DNA of 38,252 nucleotides from an uncultured Pelagibacteraceae bacterium (GTDB taxonomy: Bacteria > Pseudomonadota > Alphaproteobacteria > Pelagibacterales > Pelagibacteraceae): positions 1-38,252 of the forward strand of contig CACKVV010000005.1 of assembly GCA_902603665.1 (NCBI GenBank). Direction: 5' to 3'. Positions 1-8,625 of the stretch are shown here, piece after piece. The translations under genes and the position numbers were made by a program. How positions within the stretch are numbered: the first letter of the stretch is position 1; the number at the start of each line of letters is the position of its first letter. Under the pieces are notes generated by a model. It saw nothing but the letters and a program-made list of their open reading frames with translations. It did no database searches and was not told the DNA's origin.

Positions 1-527
1 TCTAACAAGAAATTTTTAATATTTTTTTTTTTATTTCTAAAATATGTCTTTACATAATAAGTATTGAAGTTTTTTGAAAAGGGTTCAGGCCCAAATTTTT
101 CAAATTTTTTTAATAGCTCTTTTTTAGAACTAATGAATAAAATATATCCAAATCTTCTAGGATCATTATAAACTAATTTTAAATCATTAAATCGAATTTC
201 TACATGATTGTGTTTTTTTGGTAAATGAGGGCTATGATAAAAGCTAGTGTTAGTAAATTTTTTCTTTGAATATGTGTTTAGTAGATGGATAGTACCAGAC
301 ATACCTAGGTGAATTACACAGTAAGAATTATCAGTAAAAAAAATTATTATATATTTCGAAAATCTTCCAATTTTTTTTATTTTTTTTCTCTTCAAATTAG
401 TTTCAAAATTTTTTGGGATTTTAAGACGTAAATTTCGGTTTTTTACCCTTACATCATTAATAATTTTTCCAGATATTTTTTTGTTTAATGATTTTCTTAC
501 AATTTCTACTTCTGGCAATTCTGGCAT
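1..527 (-). CDS. mutM: formamidopyrimidine-DNA glycosylase (partial, runs off left edge)
   Basis: Not in ORF track because it is open at the edge. Reverse complement from 527 translates as MPELPEVEIVRKSLNKKISGKIINDVRVKNRNLRLKIPKNFE...CVIHLGMSGTI; the MPELPEVE N-terminus is diagnostic of Fpg/MutM. Confidence 0.95.
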   Translation of the reverse strand, partial: MPELPEVEIVRKSLNKKISGKIINDVRVKNRNLRLKIPKNFETNLKRKKIKKIGRFSKYIIIFFTDNSYCVIHLGMSGTIHLLNTYSKKKFTNTSFYHSPHLPKKHNHVEIRFNDLKLVYNDPRRFGYILFISSKKELLKKFEKFGPEPFSKNFNTYYVKTYFRNKKKNIKNFLL

Positions 528-560
528 TAGATACTATATTAATCTTAAAATTATTTATTT

Positions 561-1265
561 ATGCAACAATATCTTCAAAATAAAAAGGGACTTGTCCAAG
601 GTGTATTTAATAAAGTTTTTGATAAATACGACCTCATGAATGATTTTATGTCCTTTGGTATTCACAGGATATGGAAAAATGATCTAATGTTTTGGATGAA
701 CCCTGGAACAAATAAAATCTTGTTGGATGTAGCTTGTGGAACTGGAGATCTTGCAAAATTATTTCATGATAAAACTAAAAATTTAAATAATGCAATTTGT
801 ATAGATCCCAATGAGGGAATGATAAATTTAGGTAAAAAGAAGCTAAGAAAATATAAAAATATTAAATGGATTATTGGTTCAGCAGAAAATTTACCATTAG
901 AAAATGAAACTTGTGATTATTATACAATTAGTTTTGGATTGAGAAACACTAAAAACTTAAACAAATCACTTTCAGAGGCGTATCGAGTTTTAAAGCCGGG
1001 AGGGCGGTTTTTGTGTTTAGAATTTTCAAAAATACAGAATTCAAACTTAGATTTTGCTTACAAAAATTACTCAAAGTTAATTCCATATTTAGGAAAATTT
1101 ATTGTTGGAGACAAAAAGCCTTATGAATATTTAGTAAAAAGTATTGAAAATTTTATTAACCAAGAAGAATTAATAGAATTACTTAAAAGTAATAATTTCC
1201 AAAATTGTAGTTATAGAAATTTATCTGGAGGAATTGTTGCAATACATTCAGGATGGAAATTATGA
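561..1265 (+). CDS. ubiE: ubiquinone/menaquinone biosynthesis C-methyltransferase
   Basis: VFNKVFDKYDLMNDFMSFGIHRIWK, DVACGTGDLA SAM motif, SFGLRN; UbiE/COQ5 family; next to ubiB. Confidence 0.96.
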   Translation: MQQYLQNKKGLVQGVFNKVFDKYDLMNDFMSFGIHRIWKNDLMFWMNPGTNKILLDVACGTGDLAKLFHDKTKNLNNAICIDPNEGMINLGKKKLRKYKNIKWIIGSAENLPLENETCDYYTISFGLRNTKNLNKSLSEAYRVLKPGGRFLCLEFSKIQNSNLDFAYKNYSKLIPYLGKFIVGDKKPYEYLVKSIENFINQEELIELLKSNNFQNCSYRNLSGGIVAIHSGWKL

Positions 1266-2830
1266 TTAAAAAATTGTTTACTCTTTTTAAACTTGGTCGA
1301 AAACTCGCAAAATCAGATGCGCTAAAAATTGCAACTAGATTTAATGAACCACCATTATTAGTAAAAGTTTTATTTGGTATTTTATCATTTTCTTTTTCGA
1401 ACAATAAAAAAGTTGATAGTTCATTAAATCAAGGTGAAAGATTATCCTCGTCGCTTCAATCTATGGGAACCACATTTATAAAATTAGGACAATTTTTAGC
1501 TACCAGGCCTGACATAATCGGTGATGAATTATCGAAAGAACTAGAAAATCTTCAGGATAGATTACCTCCATTTTCACAAGACAAAGCTAGAGAAATTATT
1601 AAAAAAGATTTAGGTGAGCAAAGCTTTAACTCAATAATAAATCTTAGTGAGCCAGTTGCAGCTGCTTCAATTGCACAAGTTCATAAAGCTCAAATTAATG
1701 ATGGCGGAACTATAAAAGATGTTGCAATTAAAATTTTAAGACCAGATATAAAAAAAATATTTAATGAAGAAATTGATGCATTAATGTTGTTTGCTTTCTT
1801 TGTAGAGTCATTCGTAAAAAAAACTAAAAGACTTAAGTTAGTTGAAGTTGTTTTTTTACTTAAAGAGATAACAAATCTTGAAATGGACCTAAGGTTTGAG
1901 GCAGCAGCTGCAAATGAATATGGAGAAAATACAAAGAACGATGAGGGTTTTTTAGTCCCTAAAATATATTGGAATTTTACTAGTGAAAATGTAATGACAC
2001 TTGATTGGGTAGATGGAGTTTCAATTAGAGAAACCGATGAACTTTTAAATAGAAATATTGATGCAAAAAAAATAGCATCAGACATAATTCAGCATTTTTT
2101 AAGGCATGCTGTAAGAGATGGTTTTTTTCATGCAGACATGCACCAAGGAAATGTTTTTATAAATAAAAGTGGTCAAATAGTTCCTATTGATTTTGGAATA
2201 ATGGGTAGGTTAGATAAATTAAGCCAAAGATTTTTAGCAGAAATTTTATACGGTTTTATCCAAAGAGATTATAAAAAAGTTGCAGAGGTTCATTTAGTTG
2301 CTGGACTTGTGCCTAAGGATGTACCAGTTGATGATCTTGCTCAAGCATTAAGATCAATAGGAGAACCTATATTTGGTCAATCTGTAAAAGATATTTCCGG
2401 AGGAAAATTACTTAAACAACTATTTGACGTGACAGAAAAATTTAATATGCAAACCCAACCTCAGCTTCTTATGTTACAAAAAACAATGGTAGTTGTTGAA
2501 GGAGTAGCAAGAAGACTTAACCCTGATACAAATATATGGGAAACATCCAAGCCTGTTCTTGAAAAATGGCTGAGAGAAACAAAGGATCCTATAAATTCAT
2601 TTAATGAAACACTTAAAAATTCTGCAGAAGTAATTAAGAGATTGCCTGAATTACCACAAATTATGGATAAAGCTAATCAGGCCTTAACATTTCTAGCAAG
2701 TGGACAAATTCCGCAGAACTCTAGCTCATTTAATGAGTTAAATGTAAAAAAATCAGAAATGTCTAGCTTCAGAAATCAGTCAATTATTGGTTTATTATTG
2801 CTTGTAATTGTTACTTTATTGGTATTTTAA
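1262..2830 (+). CDS. ubiB: ubiquinone biosynthesis kinase-like protein UbiB (ABC1/ADCK family)
   Basis: SSLQSMGTTFIKLGQFLATRPDIIG, AAASIAQVHKA, HADMHQGN, IDFGIMGRL. ORF track starts at 1253; the ATG at 1262 overlapping the ubiE stop (ATGA) looks more likely. Confidence 0.95.
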   Translation: MIKKLFTLFKLGRKLAKSDALKIATRFNEPPLLVKVLFGILSFSFSNNKKVDSSLNQGERLSSSLQSMGTTFIKLGQFLATRPDIIGDELSKELENLQDRLPPFSQDKAREIIKKDLGEQSFNSIINLSEPVAAASIAQVHKAQINDGGTIKDVAIKILRPDIKKIFNEEIDALMLFAFFVESFVKKTKRLKLVEVVFLLKEITNLEMDLRFEAAAANEYGENTKNDEGFLVPKIYWNFTSENVMTLDWVDGVSIRETDELLNRNIDAKKIASDIIQHFLRHAVRDGFFHADMHQGNVFINKSGQIVPIDFGIMGRLDKLSQRFLAEILYGFIQRDYKKVAEVHLVAGLVPKDVPVDDLAQALRSIGEPIFGQSVKDISGGKLLKQLFDVTEKFNMQTQPQLLMLQKTMVVVEGVARRLNPDTNIWETSKPVLEKWLRETKDPINSFNETLKNSAEVIKRLPELPQIMDKANQALTFLASGQIPQNSSSFNELNVKKSEMSSFRNQSIIGLLLLVIVTLLVF

Positions 2831-2838
2831 TCTCTCGC

Positions 2839-4038
2839 ATGAATATTTTGTCAAACAAAAAAATACTTGTCGTAATTTGTGGAGGTATTTCTGCTTATAA
2901 AAGTCTTGAATTGATTAGAGGCTTAAAAAAAAAACAGGTAGAAATAAAAACAATCATCACAAAAAGTGCCAAAGAATTCGTAACACCTTTATCTATAACA
3001 TCCCTTTCTCAAGGAAAGGTATATGAAGACTTATTTAGCTCTGAGAGTGAAAGCGAAATGGATCATATTTCATTATCAAGATGGGCAGATTTGATTATTG
3101 TAGTACCGGCAACAGCTAATACAATATCAAAATTGAGTAATGGATTAACAGATGATCTTGCATCCACTGTATTGTTAGCATCAAATAAAAAGATTTTTAT
3201 AGTACCAGCGATGAATGTGAGAATGTGGGATCACCCGTCAAATAAAAAAAATATTATTAAACTAAGGGAATATGGTTATAGTATAATAGGTCCAGAGATC
3301 GGAGATATGGCATGTGGAGAGTATGGTGAGGGAAAGATGACCGAGCCATCAAATATCCTTTTACATATTGAAAATTACTTATCTAGTCTACAAAAAAATA
3401 AAAAATACAAGGCTTTAGTCACGGCAGGACCTACTAGGGAATATTTGGATCCAGTTAGATATTTAACAAACAAATCAAGTGGAAAGCAAGGTTACGAAAT
3501 TGCAAAATCATTTAGAGATAATGGATTTGAAACAACACTAATATCAGGAACAAAAAACTTAAAACCTTTGGAAGATATAAAATTTATTGAAGTTGAAACT
3601 GCAGACGAAATGTTAAAAAAAACAATTGAAAACCTTCCAGTTGATGTTGCTGTTTTTTCAGCTGCTGTATGTGATTTTAAATTTAAAAAATATAATAAAG
3701 AAAAGATTAAAAAAAATGCTGAACTAGATATTAGCATGATCAAAAATACAGATATATTATCTTATGTTTCAAAACATAATTCACTTAGACCAAGACTTAC
3801 TGTAGGTTTTGCTGCTGAAACGGAAAATTTAGATCTAAATGCAAAAGATAAGCTAAGTAGTAAAAATTGTGATTGGATTATTGCTAATAATGTATCAGAT
3901 AATGAAATAGGATTTGATTCAGAATACAATGAAGTTAAAATTTTTTATAAAAATAATAAAAACGAAATACTACATAAGATGAATAAATCATTAATTGCAG
4001 AAAATATAGTTGAGAGAGTTATAAAAAGTCTTAATTAA
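2839..4038 (+). CDS. coaBC: bifunctional phosphopantothenoylcysteine decarboxylase/phosphopantothenate-cysteine ligase
   Basis: GGISAYKSLELIRGL, PAMNVRMWDHP, TAGPTREYLDPVRYLTNKSSGKQGYEIA, VGFAAET motifs. Confidence 0.96.
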   Translation: MNILSNKKILVVICGGISAYKSLELIRGLKKKQVEIKTIITKSAKEFVTPLSITSLSQGKVYEDLFSSESESEMDHISLSRWADLIIVVPATANTISKLSNGLTDDLASTVLLASNKKIFIVPAMNVRMWDHPSNKKNIIKLREYGYSIIGPEIGDMACGEYGEGKMTEPSNILLHIENYLSSLQKNKKYKALVTAGPTREYLDPVRYLTNKSSGKQGYEIAKSFRDNGFETTLISGTKNLKPLEDIKFIEVETADEMLKKTIENLPVDVAVFSAAVCDFKFKKYNKEKIKKNAELDISMIKNTDILSYVSKHNSLRPRLTVGFAAETENLDLNAKDKLSSKNCDWIIANNVSDNEIGFDSEYNEVKIFYKNNKNEILHKMNKSLIAENIVERVIKSLN

Positions 4039-4475
4039 TGGTCAAAATTAAGATAAAGAAGCTTGACCCTAAGGTCAAAATTCCACAATATAAAACTGAA
4101 GGATCATCAGGCATGGATCTAATGGCATTTGTAAAAGAGTCTTTTAAAATTAAGCCAAACAGTTCTGAATTAATACCAACTGGAATATCTATAGCTATTC
4201 CTCAAGATACAGAGATACAAATTAGACCTCGGTCAGGTTTGGCAGCAAAATCTCAGATAAGCGTACTCAATACACCCGGTACGATTGATAGTGACTATAG
4301 GGGAGAGTTAAAAGTTATATTATTTAATCATGGGGTGGATGATTTTATTGTTAATAATGGAGATAGAATAGCACAAATGATTTTAATGCCCGTTCTGAAA
4401 GCTTCTTTTGAGGAAGTAGATGAGCTACCCGATACAGTTAGAGGATCTGGTGGCTTTGGATCAACAGGTAAATGA
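4038..4475 (+). CDS. dut: dUTP diphosphatase
   Basis: SSGMDLMA, RPRSGLA, NTPGTIDSDYRGE, GDRIAQMI, RGSGGFGSTGK: all dUTPase motifs. Confidence 0.97.
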   Translation: MVKIKIKKLDPKVKIPQYKTEGSSGMDLMAFVKESFKIKPNSSELIPTGISIAIPQDTEIQIRPRSGLAAKSQISVLNTPGTIDSDYRGELKVILFNHGVDDFIVNNGDRIAQMILMPVLKASFEEVDELPDTVRGSGGFGSTGK

Positions 4476-5230
4476 AGAACTTATTAAGTAAAAGAACTCT
4501 AAACAAATATTCAAGGCAAATAATTCTAAAAGATGTTGGGATTATTGGACAAAAAAAAATTTTTAATTCAAAAATATTAGTGGTTGGCGCAGGTGGATTG
4601 GGTAGTCCAGTAATTGATTTATTAGTTAGAGCAGGTGTCGGTTTTTTAGGTGTCATTGAAGATGACAAAGTTGATTATAGCAATTTACATAGGCAAACTC
4701 TCTATGATTATAATGATGTGGGTAAGTACAAATCAGATGTAATAAAAAAAAAAATTAAATTAATTAACGATAAAATAAAATTAAAAACTTTTAAAGAAAG
4801 GGCTAATGATAAAAATTTAGGTAAAATTCTACCAAAATTCGATATAATTGTTGATGGAACAGACAACTTTCCAACTAAATTTTTACTAAATAAGTATTCA
4901 TTAAAATATAAAAAGAAATTAGTTATTGGAGCAATAAGTAAATTTGATGGACACATCTTTAGTTTTGATTTTTCACGAAAAAAAATTCCTTGTCTTAACT
5001 GTTTTTATCAAGGAATGCCTTCTGATGAAATATTAAATTGCGAGGCTGAAGGTATTTTAGGACCTACTGCAAATGTAATAGGAGCATTACAAGCAAACGA
5101 AGTTTTAAAATTAATCTTAGGACTGAATGGAATTATTAAAAATAATATTTTAATAGTTGATTTATTAAATCTTACATCCAGAAAAGTTTATTTTAAGAAG
5201 AGAAAGAATTGTCTGTGCAAAAAATTATAA
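4472..5230 (+). CDS. ThiF/MoeB/HesA-family E1-like adenylyltransferase
   Basis: NKYSRQIILKDVGIIGQKKIFNSKILVVGAGGLGSPV, DGTDNFPTKFLLN, GPTANVIGALQANEVLKLILG; ATGA overlap with dut. Confidence 0.88.
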   Translation: MKNLLSKRTLNKYSRQIILKDVGIIGQKKIFNSKILVVGAGGLGSPVIDLLVRAGVGFLGVIEDDKVDYSNLHRQTLYDYNDVGKYKSDVIKKKIKLINDKIKLKTFKERANDKNLGKILPKFDIIVDGTDNFPTKFLLNKYSLKYKKKLVIGAISKFDGHIFSFDFSRKKIPCLNCFYQGMPSDEILNCEAEGILGPTANVIGALQANEVLKLILGLNGIIKNNILIVDLLNLTSRKVYFKKRKNCLCKKL

Positions 5231-5664
5231 TTTTTGTTTTAACTTCTTTGATATTAATAACTCAACCAGTTAATGCAAAAGATGAATTTTTTCTTATGCT
5301 TAAGAATAAAAAAGTGAATGTGAGATATGGGCCAGGATTTGATTATCAAGTCAAATATATTTATAAAAAAATTCAACTTCCTTTAAAAGTTATTGATAAA
5401 AAAGAGAATTTTAGACGAATTATAGATCATAAAAATAATAATGGTTGGATACATGTTTCTCAACTAAGGAAAGCTAAGTCATTTATACCACTTGAAGATA
5501 AAATAATTTTCAAAAAACCGTCTAAATTTTCTAAACCTCTAGCCCAAATAAAAAAAGGTAGACTACTTTTAATAAAAAAATGTGAAACTCAGTGGTGTAA
5601 AATTCAAACCGGTGGATTTATTGGTTGGGTCAATGTTGAAAATGTTTGGGGATCAACTAATTAA
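5209..5664 (+). CDS. secreted SH3-domain (bacterial SH3) protein
   Basis: Signal peptide-like N-terminus (TTG start), VNVRYGPGFDYQVKYIYKK...NGWIHVSQLRKAK, GGFIGWVNVENVWG; SH3b-type repeats. Confidence 0.75.
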   Translation: MSVQKIIIFVLTSLILITQPVNAKDEFFLMLKNKKVNVRYGPGFDYQVKYIYKKIQLPLKVIDKKENFRRIIDHKNNNGWIHVSQLRKAKSFIPLEDKIIFKKPSKFSKPLAQIKKGRLLLIKKCETQWCKIQTGGFIGWVNVENVWGSTN

Positions 5665-6250
5665 AATCGCTGGACAGAGCTTTTATAGTGCTTTCTGAAA
5701 GCTTTGTTGAGTGTGAATACTCTTTATGATCTATTCCTAATTCGATGCTCACATTATTACCTTTAAATTTTGAAATTTGGTTTTGGTCAAATTCAAAATG
5801 TATAAATTGCACTGATGATGCTTTCCCCTCTGCAGACGTTCTATCTACATCTATTTCCGGTTTTCCATAAATTATGTCATTATCAATCTTAATAAATACA
5901 TTTTCTTCAACACCGCCTAATTTTCCAAGAAACGTAGCTCTAATTACTGGGTTATCAATTTCAAACATTAATGTTGAAACCAATTCTTTTCCATTTGGTA
6001 TCAAGGGATTATAAGCTGTTAACTCGTCATTAAGTTGTTCATCTCCACCTTTTTCTATATGTAGCATTTCTTGGACTTGAGCTAACATTGTTTCATAACA
6101 CTCAAAGTAAAAGGTTGCATAAGGACCAAGTGGAACTCTTCTATCTTTTTTGAATTCAACTAGCTCTTTTCTCATTTGACGTCTATTTTTTTCATATACA
6201 TCAGGGGCCAGTAAATCTGTTTTTTGAATAATTTTTTGGTTCTTAGGCAT
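5657..6250 (-). CDS. DUF3501 family protein
   Basis: RRQMRKELVEFKKDRRVPLGPYATFYFECYETMLAQVQEMLHIEKGG...ELTAYNPLIPNGKELVSTLMFEIDNP; recognised as DUF3501, typically beside rubrerythrin and Fe-S oxidoreductase. Confidence 0.82.
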   Translation of the reverse strand: MPKNQKIIQKTDLLAPDVYEKNRRQMRKELVEFKKDRRVPLGPYATFYFECYETMLAQVQEMLHIEKGGDEQLNDELTAYNPLIPNGKELVSTLMFEIDNPVIRATFLGKLGGVEENVFIKIDNDIIYGKPEIDVDRTSAEGKASSVQFIHFEFDQNQISKFKGNNVSIELGIDHKEYSHSTKLSESTIKALSSDFN

Positions 6251-6252
6251 TT

Positions 6253-7578
6253 TTATAATCTATAACTTTTTGCTACTAGTTCTATGGGGTGTAAGGCCTC
6301 ATCATTATTAATATTTGTATCCTGAGCAAGTTGTTTGATGTGTTTTCCTGCTAATGGACAATCTGATGCCATATATTTATTGTTTTTTCTTTTAACTGCA
6401 CTGACTGTATTTTTGGCTACTTTCACTGCAGTGTCATGAGTTTGTTTCATCACTCCAAAAGTTCCACCGTGTCCGGCACATCTTTCAACTAAATCGATTG
6501 TTACATTTGGAATTAATTTGAGCATATCTCTTGCCTTATTGCCCATATTCTGAGCTCTAGCATGGCATGCGTGATGTACGGTCACTCCACCATCTATTTC
6601 TTGCATTCCTTTTACTAATCCTTCTTTGTTAGCTATATCAACAATATATTCATCAATATCAAAAGTATTTTTTGATAATTTTTTTACATCTTCGTCATTT
6701 GGTAGGAGAAGTGGCCATTCAAATTTCAACATCAAACCACAGCTAGCAGTCAAAGTTATTACTTTATAACCTTTATCTATAAAACTGATAAGTTCTTTTG
6801 ATACTAATTTAGCTTGTTTAATTACCTTATCTGGGTCAGCTTGTTCAAGATATGGCATTCCACAACAACCAGCATAAGAATGTTCAACTTCAACATTGTT
6901 ATGATTTAAAACTTTTAGTGCAGCTTCACCTGTAGTTTTTTTATTAAAATTTACAAAACAAGTAGAATAAATCACAACTTTTCTGTTTGTTCCCCCTGCT
7001 AATTTCTTTTGCTTAAACTTTTTGAAATAATTTGAAAATGTTTCACTATTATACTTTGGTAAAATTGCTCTTTTATCAATTCCTGTTAAAAATTCTAAGA
7101 TTTTTCGAAAAAAAGTATTTTTAATGTTTGAAAACCAATTAATTATGCCACTAAACATAACTCCAATTTTTCCGTTACGGTCTATATTAGCTAATTGCCT
7201 TGTCGTACTAGAGATCTCACCATTTTTTCTTTGAAGCATTCTATATCGAAGCATTAAATGTGGAAAATCTAAATCAAATTCATGAGGAGGAACGTAAGGA
7301 CATTTAGTCATAAAGCACATGTCACACAAAGTACAAGCATCGACAACTGCTTTGAATTTATCGCTTGATAAAGATGATACCTCGCCATCCTCAGACTCAT
7401 CAATATAATCAAATAGTTTTGGAAAACTATCACATAAGTTAAAACATCTTCTACATCCATGACAAACATCAAAAACTCTTCTCATTTCCTGATCCAACTT
7501 TTGTGGGTCTAAGAAATCTGGATCTTTAAAATTTATCGGATGTCTTATTGGTGCTTGTGTACTACCTTCTTTGCTCAT
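6253..7578 (-). CDS. GlpC/heterodisulfide-reductase-like Fe-S protein (two 4Fe-4S motifs, CCG-type domains)
   Basis: CHGCRRCFNLC, CTLCDMCFMTKCP, STCFVNF...GCCGMPY, HHACHARAQ...ERCAGHGGTFG. Confidence 0.88.
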   Translation of the reverse strand: MSKEGSTQAPIRHPINFKDPDFLDPQKLDQEMRRVFDVCHGCRRCFNLCDSFPKLFDYIDESEDGEVSSLSSDKFKAVVDACTLCDMCFMTKCPYVPPHEFDLDFPHLMLRYRMLQRKNGEISSTTRQLANIDRNGKIGVMFSGIINWFSNIKNTFFRKILEFLTGIDKRAILPKYNSETFSNYFKKFKQKKLAGGTNRKVVIYSTCFVNFNKKTTGEAALKVLNHNNVEVEHSYAGCCGMPYLEQADPDKVIKQAKLVSKELISFIDKGYKVITLTASCGLMLKFEWPLLLPNDEDVKKLSKNTFDIDEYIVDIANKEGLVKGMQEIDGGVTVHHACHARAQNMGNKARDMLKLIPNVTIDLVERCAGHGGTFGVMKQTHDTAVKVAKNTVSAVKRKNNKYMASDCPLAGKHIKQLAQDTNINNDEALHPIELVAKSYRL

Positions 7579-7589
7579 TTTTCAGAAAG

Positions 7590-7628
7590 AATTTAATAAA
7601 TAAGAATAATATTATTATTTATTAAATT
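7590..7628 (-). repeat. perfect 14-bp inverted repeat, hairpin in rubrerythrin/Fe-S intercistronic region
   Basis: AATTTAATAAATAA (7590-7603) - 11 nt - TTATTTATTAAATT (7615-7628), exact reverse complements. Confidence 0.7.
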
Positions 7629-7640
7629 TATTGATTTGTT

Positions 7641-7668
7641 TTTAGTGGACATCTTAATGTCCACTAAA
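7641..7668 (-). terminator. perfect 12-bp hairpin immediately after rubrerythrin stop (partial terminator or mRNA-stabilising element)
   Basis: TTTAGTGGACAT - ctta - ATGTCCACTAAA; no long U-tract on the minus strand, so termination is uncertain. Confidence 0.6.
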
Positions 7669-7674
7669 TTAAAT

Positions 7675-8091
7675 TTAAGCGATACTTTCTAAAGTTTTTT
7701 GAAACTTACCTGCGTGGGATTTTTCAGCTTTTGCTAATGTCTCAAACCAGTCAGCTATTTCATCAAAACCCTCGTCTCTAGCTGTTTTTGCCATACCAGG
7801 ATACATATCTGTATACTCGTGTGTTTCACCTTCAATGGCAGACTCTAGATTTGCCTTTGTTTCACCGATTGGTTTGCCAGTTGCTGGATCTCCTACTTCT
7901 TCTAGATACTCAAGATGCCCGTGTGCATGACCAGTTTCACCTTCTGCTGTTGATCTAAATACTGCAGCTACATCGTTAAAACCTTCAACGTCTGCTTTTT
8001 GAGCGAAATATAAATATCTTCTATTAGCTTGGCTTTCTCCAGCGAAAGCAGCTTTTAAGTTTTCTTCTGTTTTACTTCCTTTTAATGACAT
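7675..8091 (-). CDS. rubrerythrin (ferritin-like di-iron domain only)
   Basis: [37 protein letters not shown]...[14 protein letters not shown]...; AAGGAGA ribosome-binding site upstream of 8091. The ORF-track start at 8124 would place the start inside the promoter/operator. Confidence 0.93.
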   Translation of the reverse strand: MSLKGSKTEENLKAAFAGESQANRRYLYFAQKADVEGFNDVAAVFRSTAEGETGHAHGHLEYLEEVGDPATGKPIGETKANLESAIEGETHEYTDMYPGMAKTARDEGFDEIADWFETLAKAEKSHAGKFQKTLESIA

Positions 8092-8113
8092 ATTTAGTCT
8101 CCTTTTTGAAAAA

Positions 8114-8141
8114 CATATAATCATTCTAAACTACATGTCAA
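8114..8141 (-). promoter_or_regulatory. sigma70-like promoter of rubrerythrin
   Basis: Minus strand TTGACA (8136-8141) - 16 bp - TATATG (8114-8119), followed by AGGAG and ATG at 8091. Confidence 0.65.
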
Positions 8142-8153
8142 CAGTTTAGAATG
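8122..8153. promoter_or_regulatory. perfect 11-bp inverted repeat operator (candidate Irr site) around the rubrerythrin -35
   Basis: CATTCTAAACT (8122-8132) - 10 nt - AGTTTAGAATG (8143-8153); contains TTCTAAA/TTTAGAA half-sites. Confidence 0.65.
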
Positions 8154-8199
8154 GTTTTAATATAATTTGTATAGTATTGTTATTATTGATTATTTTTTG

Positions 8200-8619
8200 C
8201 TACTGATTATCAGTATCAAGTTTTACTAAAACTTCTACAGATTTAATTTTTTTTCCAGGAATTGATTTTTTAATATTAATTGGACCCACATCAACTTCTT
8301 CTAAATCAATCAATTTTTTTTCTGATATATCATAAAAATGATGATGGTCTGTAACATTTGTATCAAAATAACTTTGATTTGAGTCTATTGGAATTTCTTT
8401 AAGGTAGCCTTTTTTTTCGAATGCGTGAATAGTATTATAAACAGTAGCTAAAGATATTTTTTCATTTGCCTCGGTTTCAATTATTTTAACAAGATCATTT
8501 ATTGTGAAATGGAACGTTGTCTCCTTATTAAATAAAACTTCGCAAATTTTTATTCTCTGCTTAGTTGGTCTCAAACCAGAGTTTCTTAATTTGTTGATAA
8601 ATTCAACTGTAGTGGTCAT
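8200..8619 (-). CDS. irr: Fur-family transcriptional regulator, iron response regulator Irr-like
   Basis: LRNSGLRPTKQRIKICEVLF, ISLATVYNTIHAFEKKGYLKEI, VTDHHHFYD (HHH motif); adjacent to fabA as in many alphaproteobacteria. Confidence 0.85.
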   Translation of the reverse strand: MTTTVEFINKLRNSGLRPTKQRIKICEVLFNKETTFHFTINDLVKIIETEANEKISLATVYNTIHAFEKKGYLKEIPIDSNQSYFDTNVTDHHHFYDISEKKLIDLEEVDVGPINIKKSIPGKKIKSVEVLVKLDTDNQ

Positions 8620-8625
8620 TTATAA

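Noticed and set aside
1690-2085. 131-aa minus-strand ORF inside ubiB (and similar ORFs at 3492, 4438, 4708, 9415, 10216, 31303, 35745, 36373)
   Set aside because: Shadow ORFs antisense to well-supported genes, low-complexity composition (S/F/I-rich), no independent evidence.
8092-8124. Upstream extension of rubrerythrin (MIICFSKRRLN) in the ORF track
   Set aside because: The region holds the -10, RBS and part of the operator; ATG at 8091 has a good AGGAG and the canonical [12 protein letters not shown] start.
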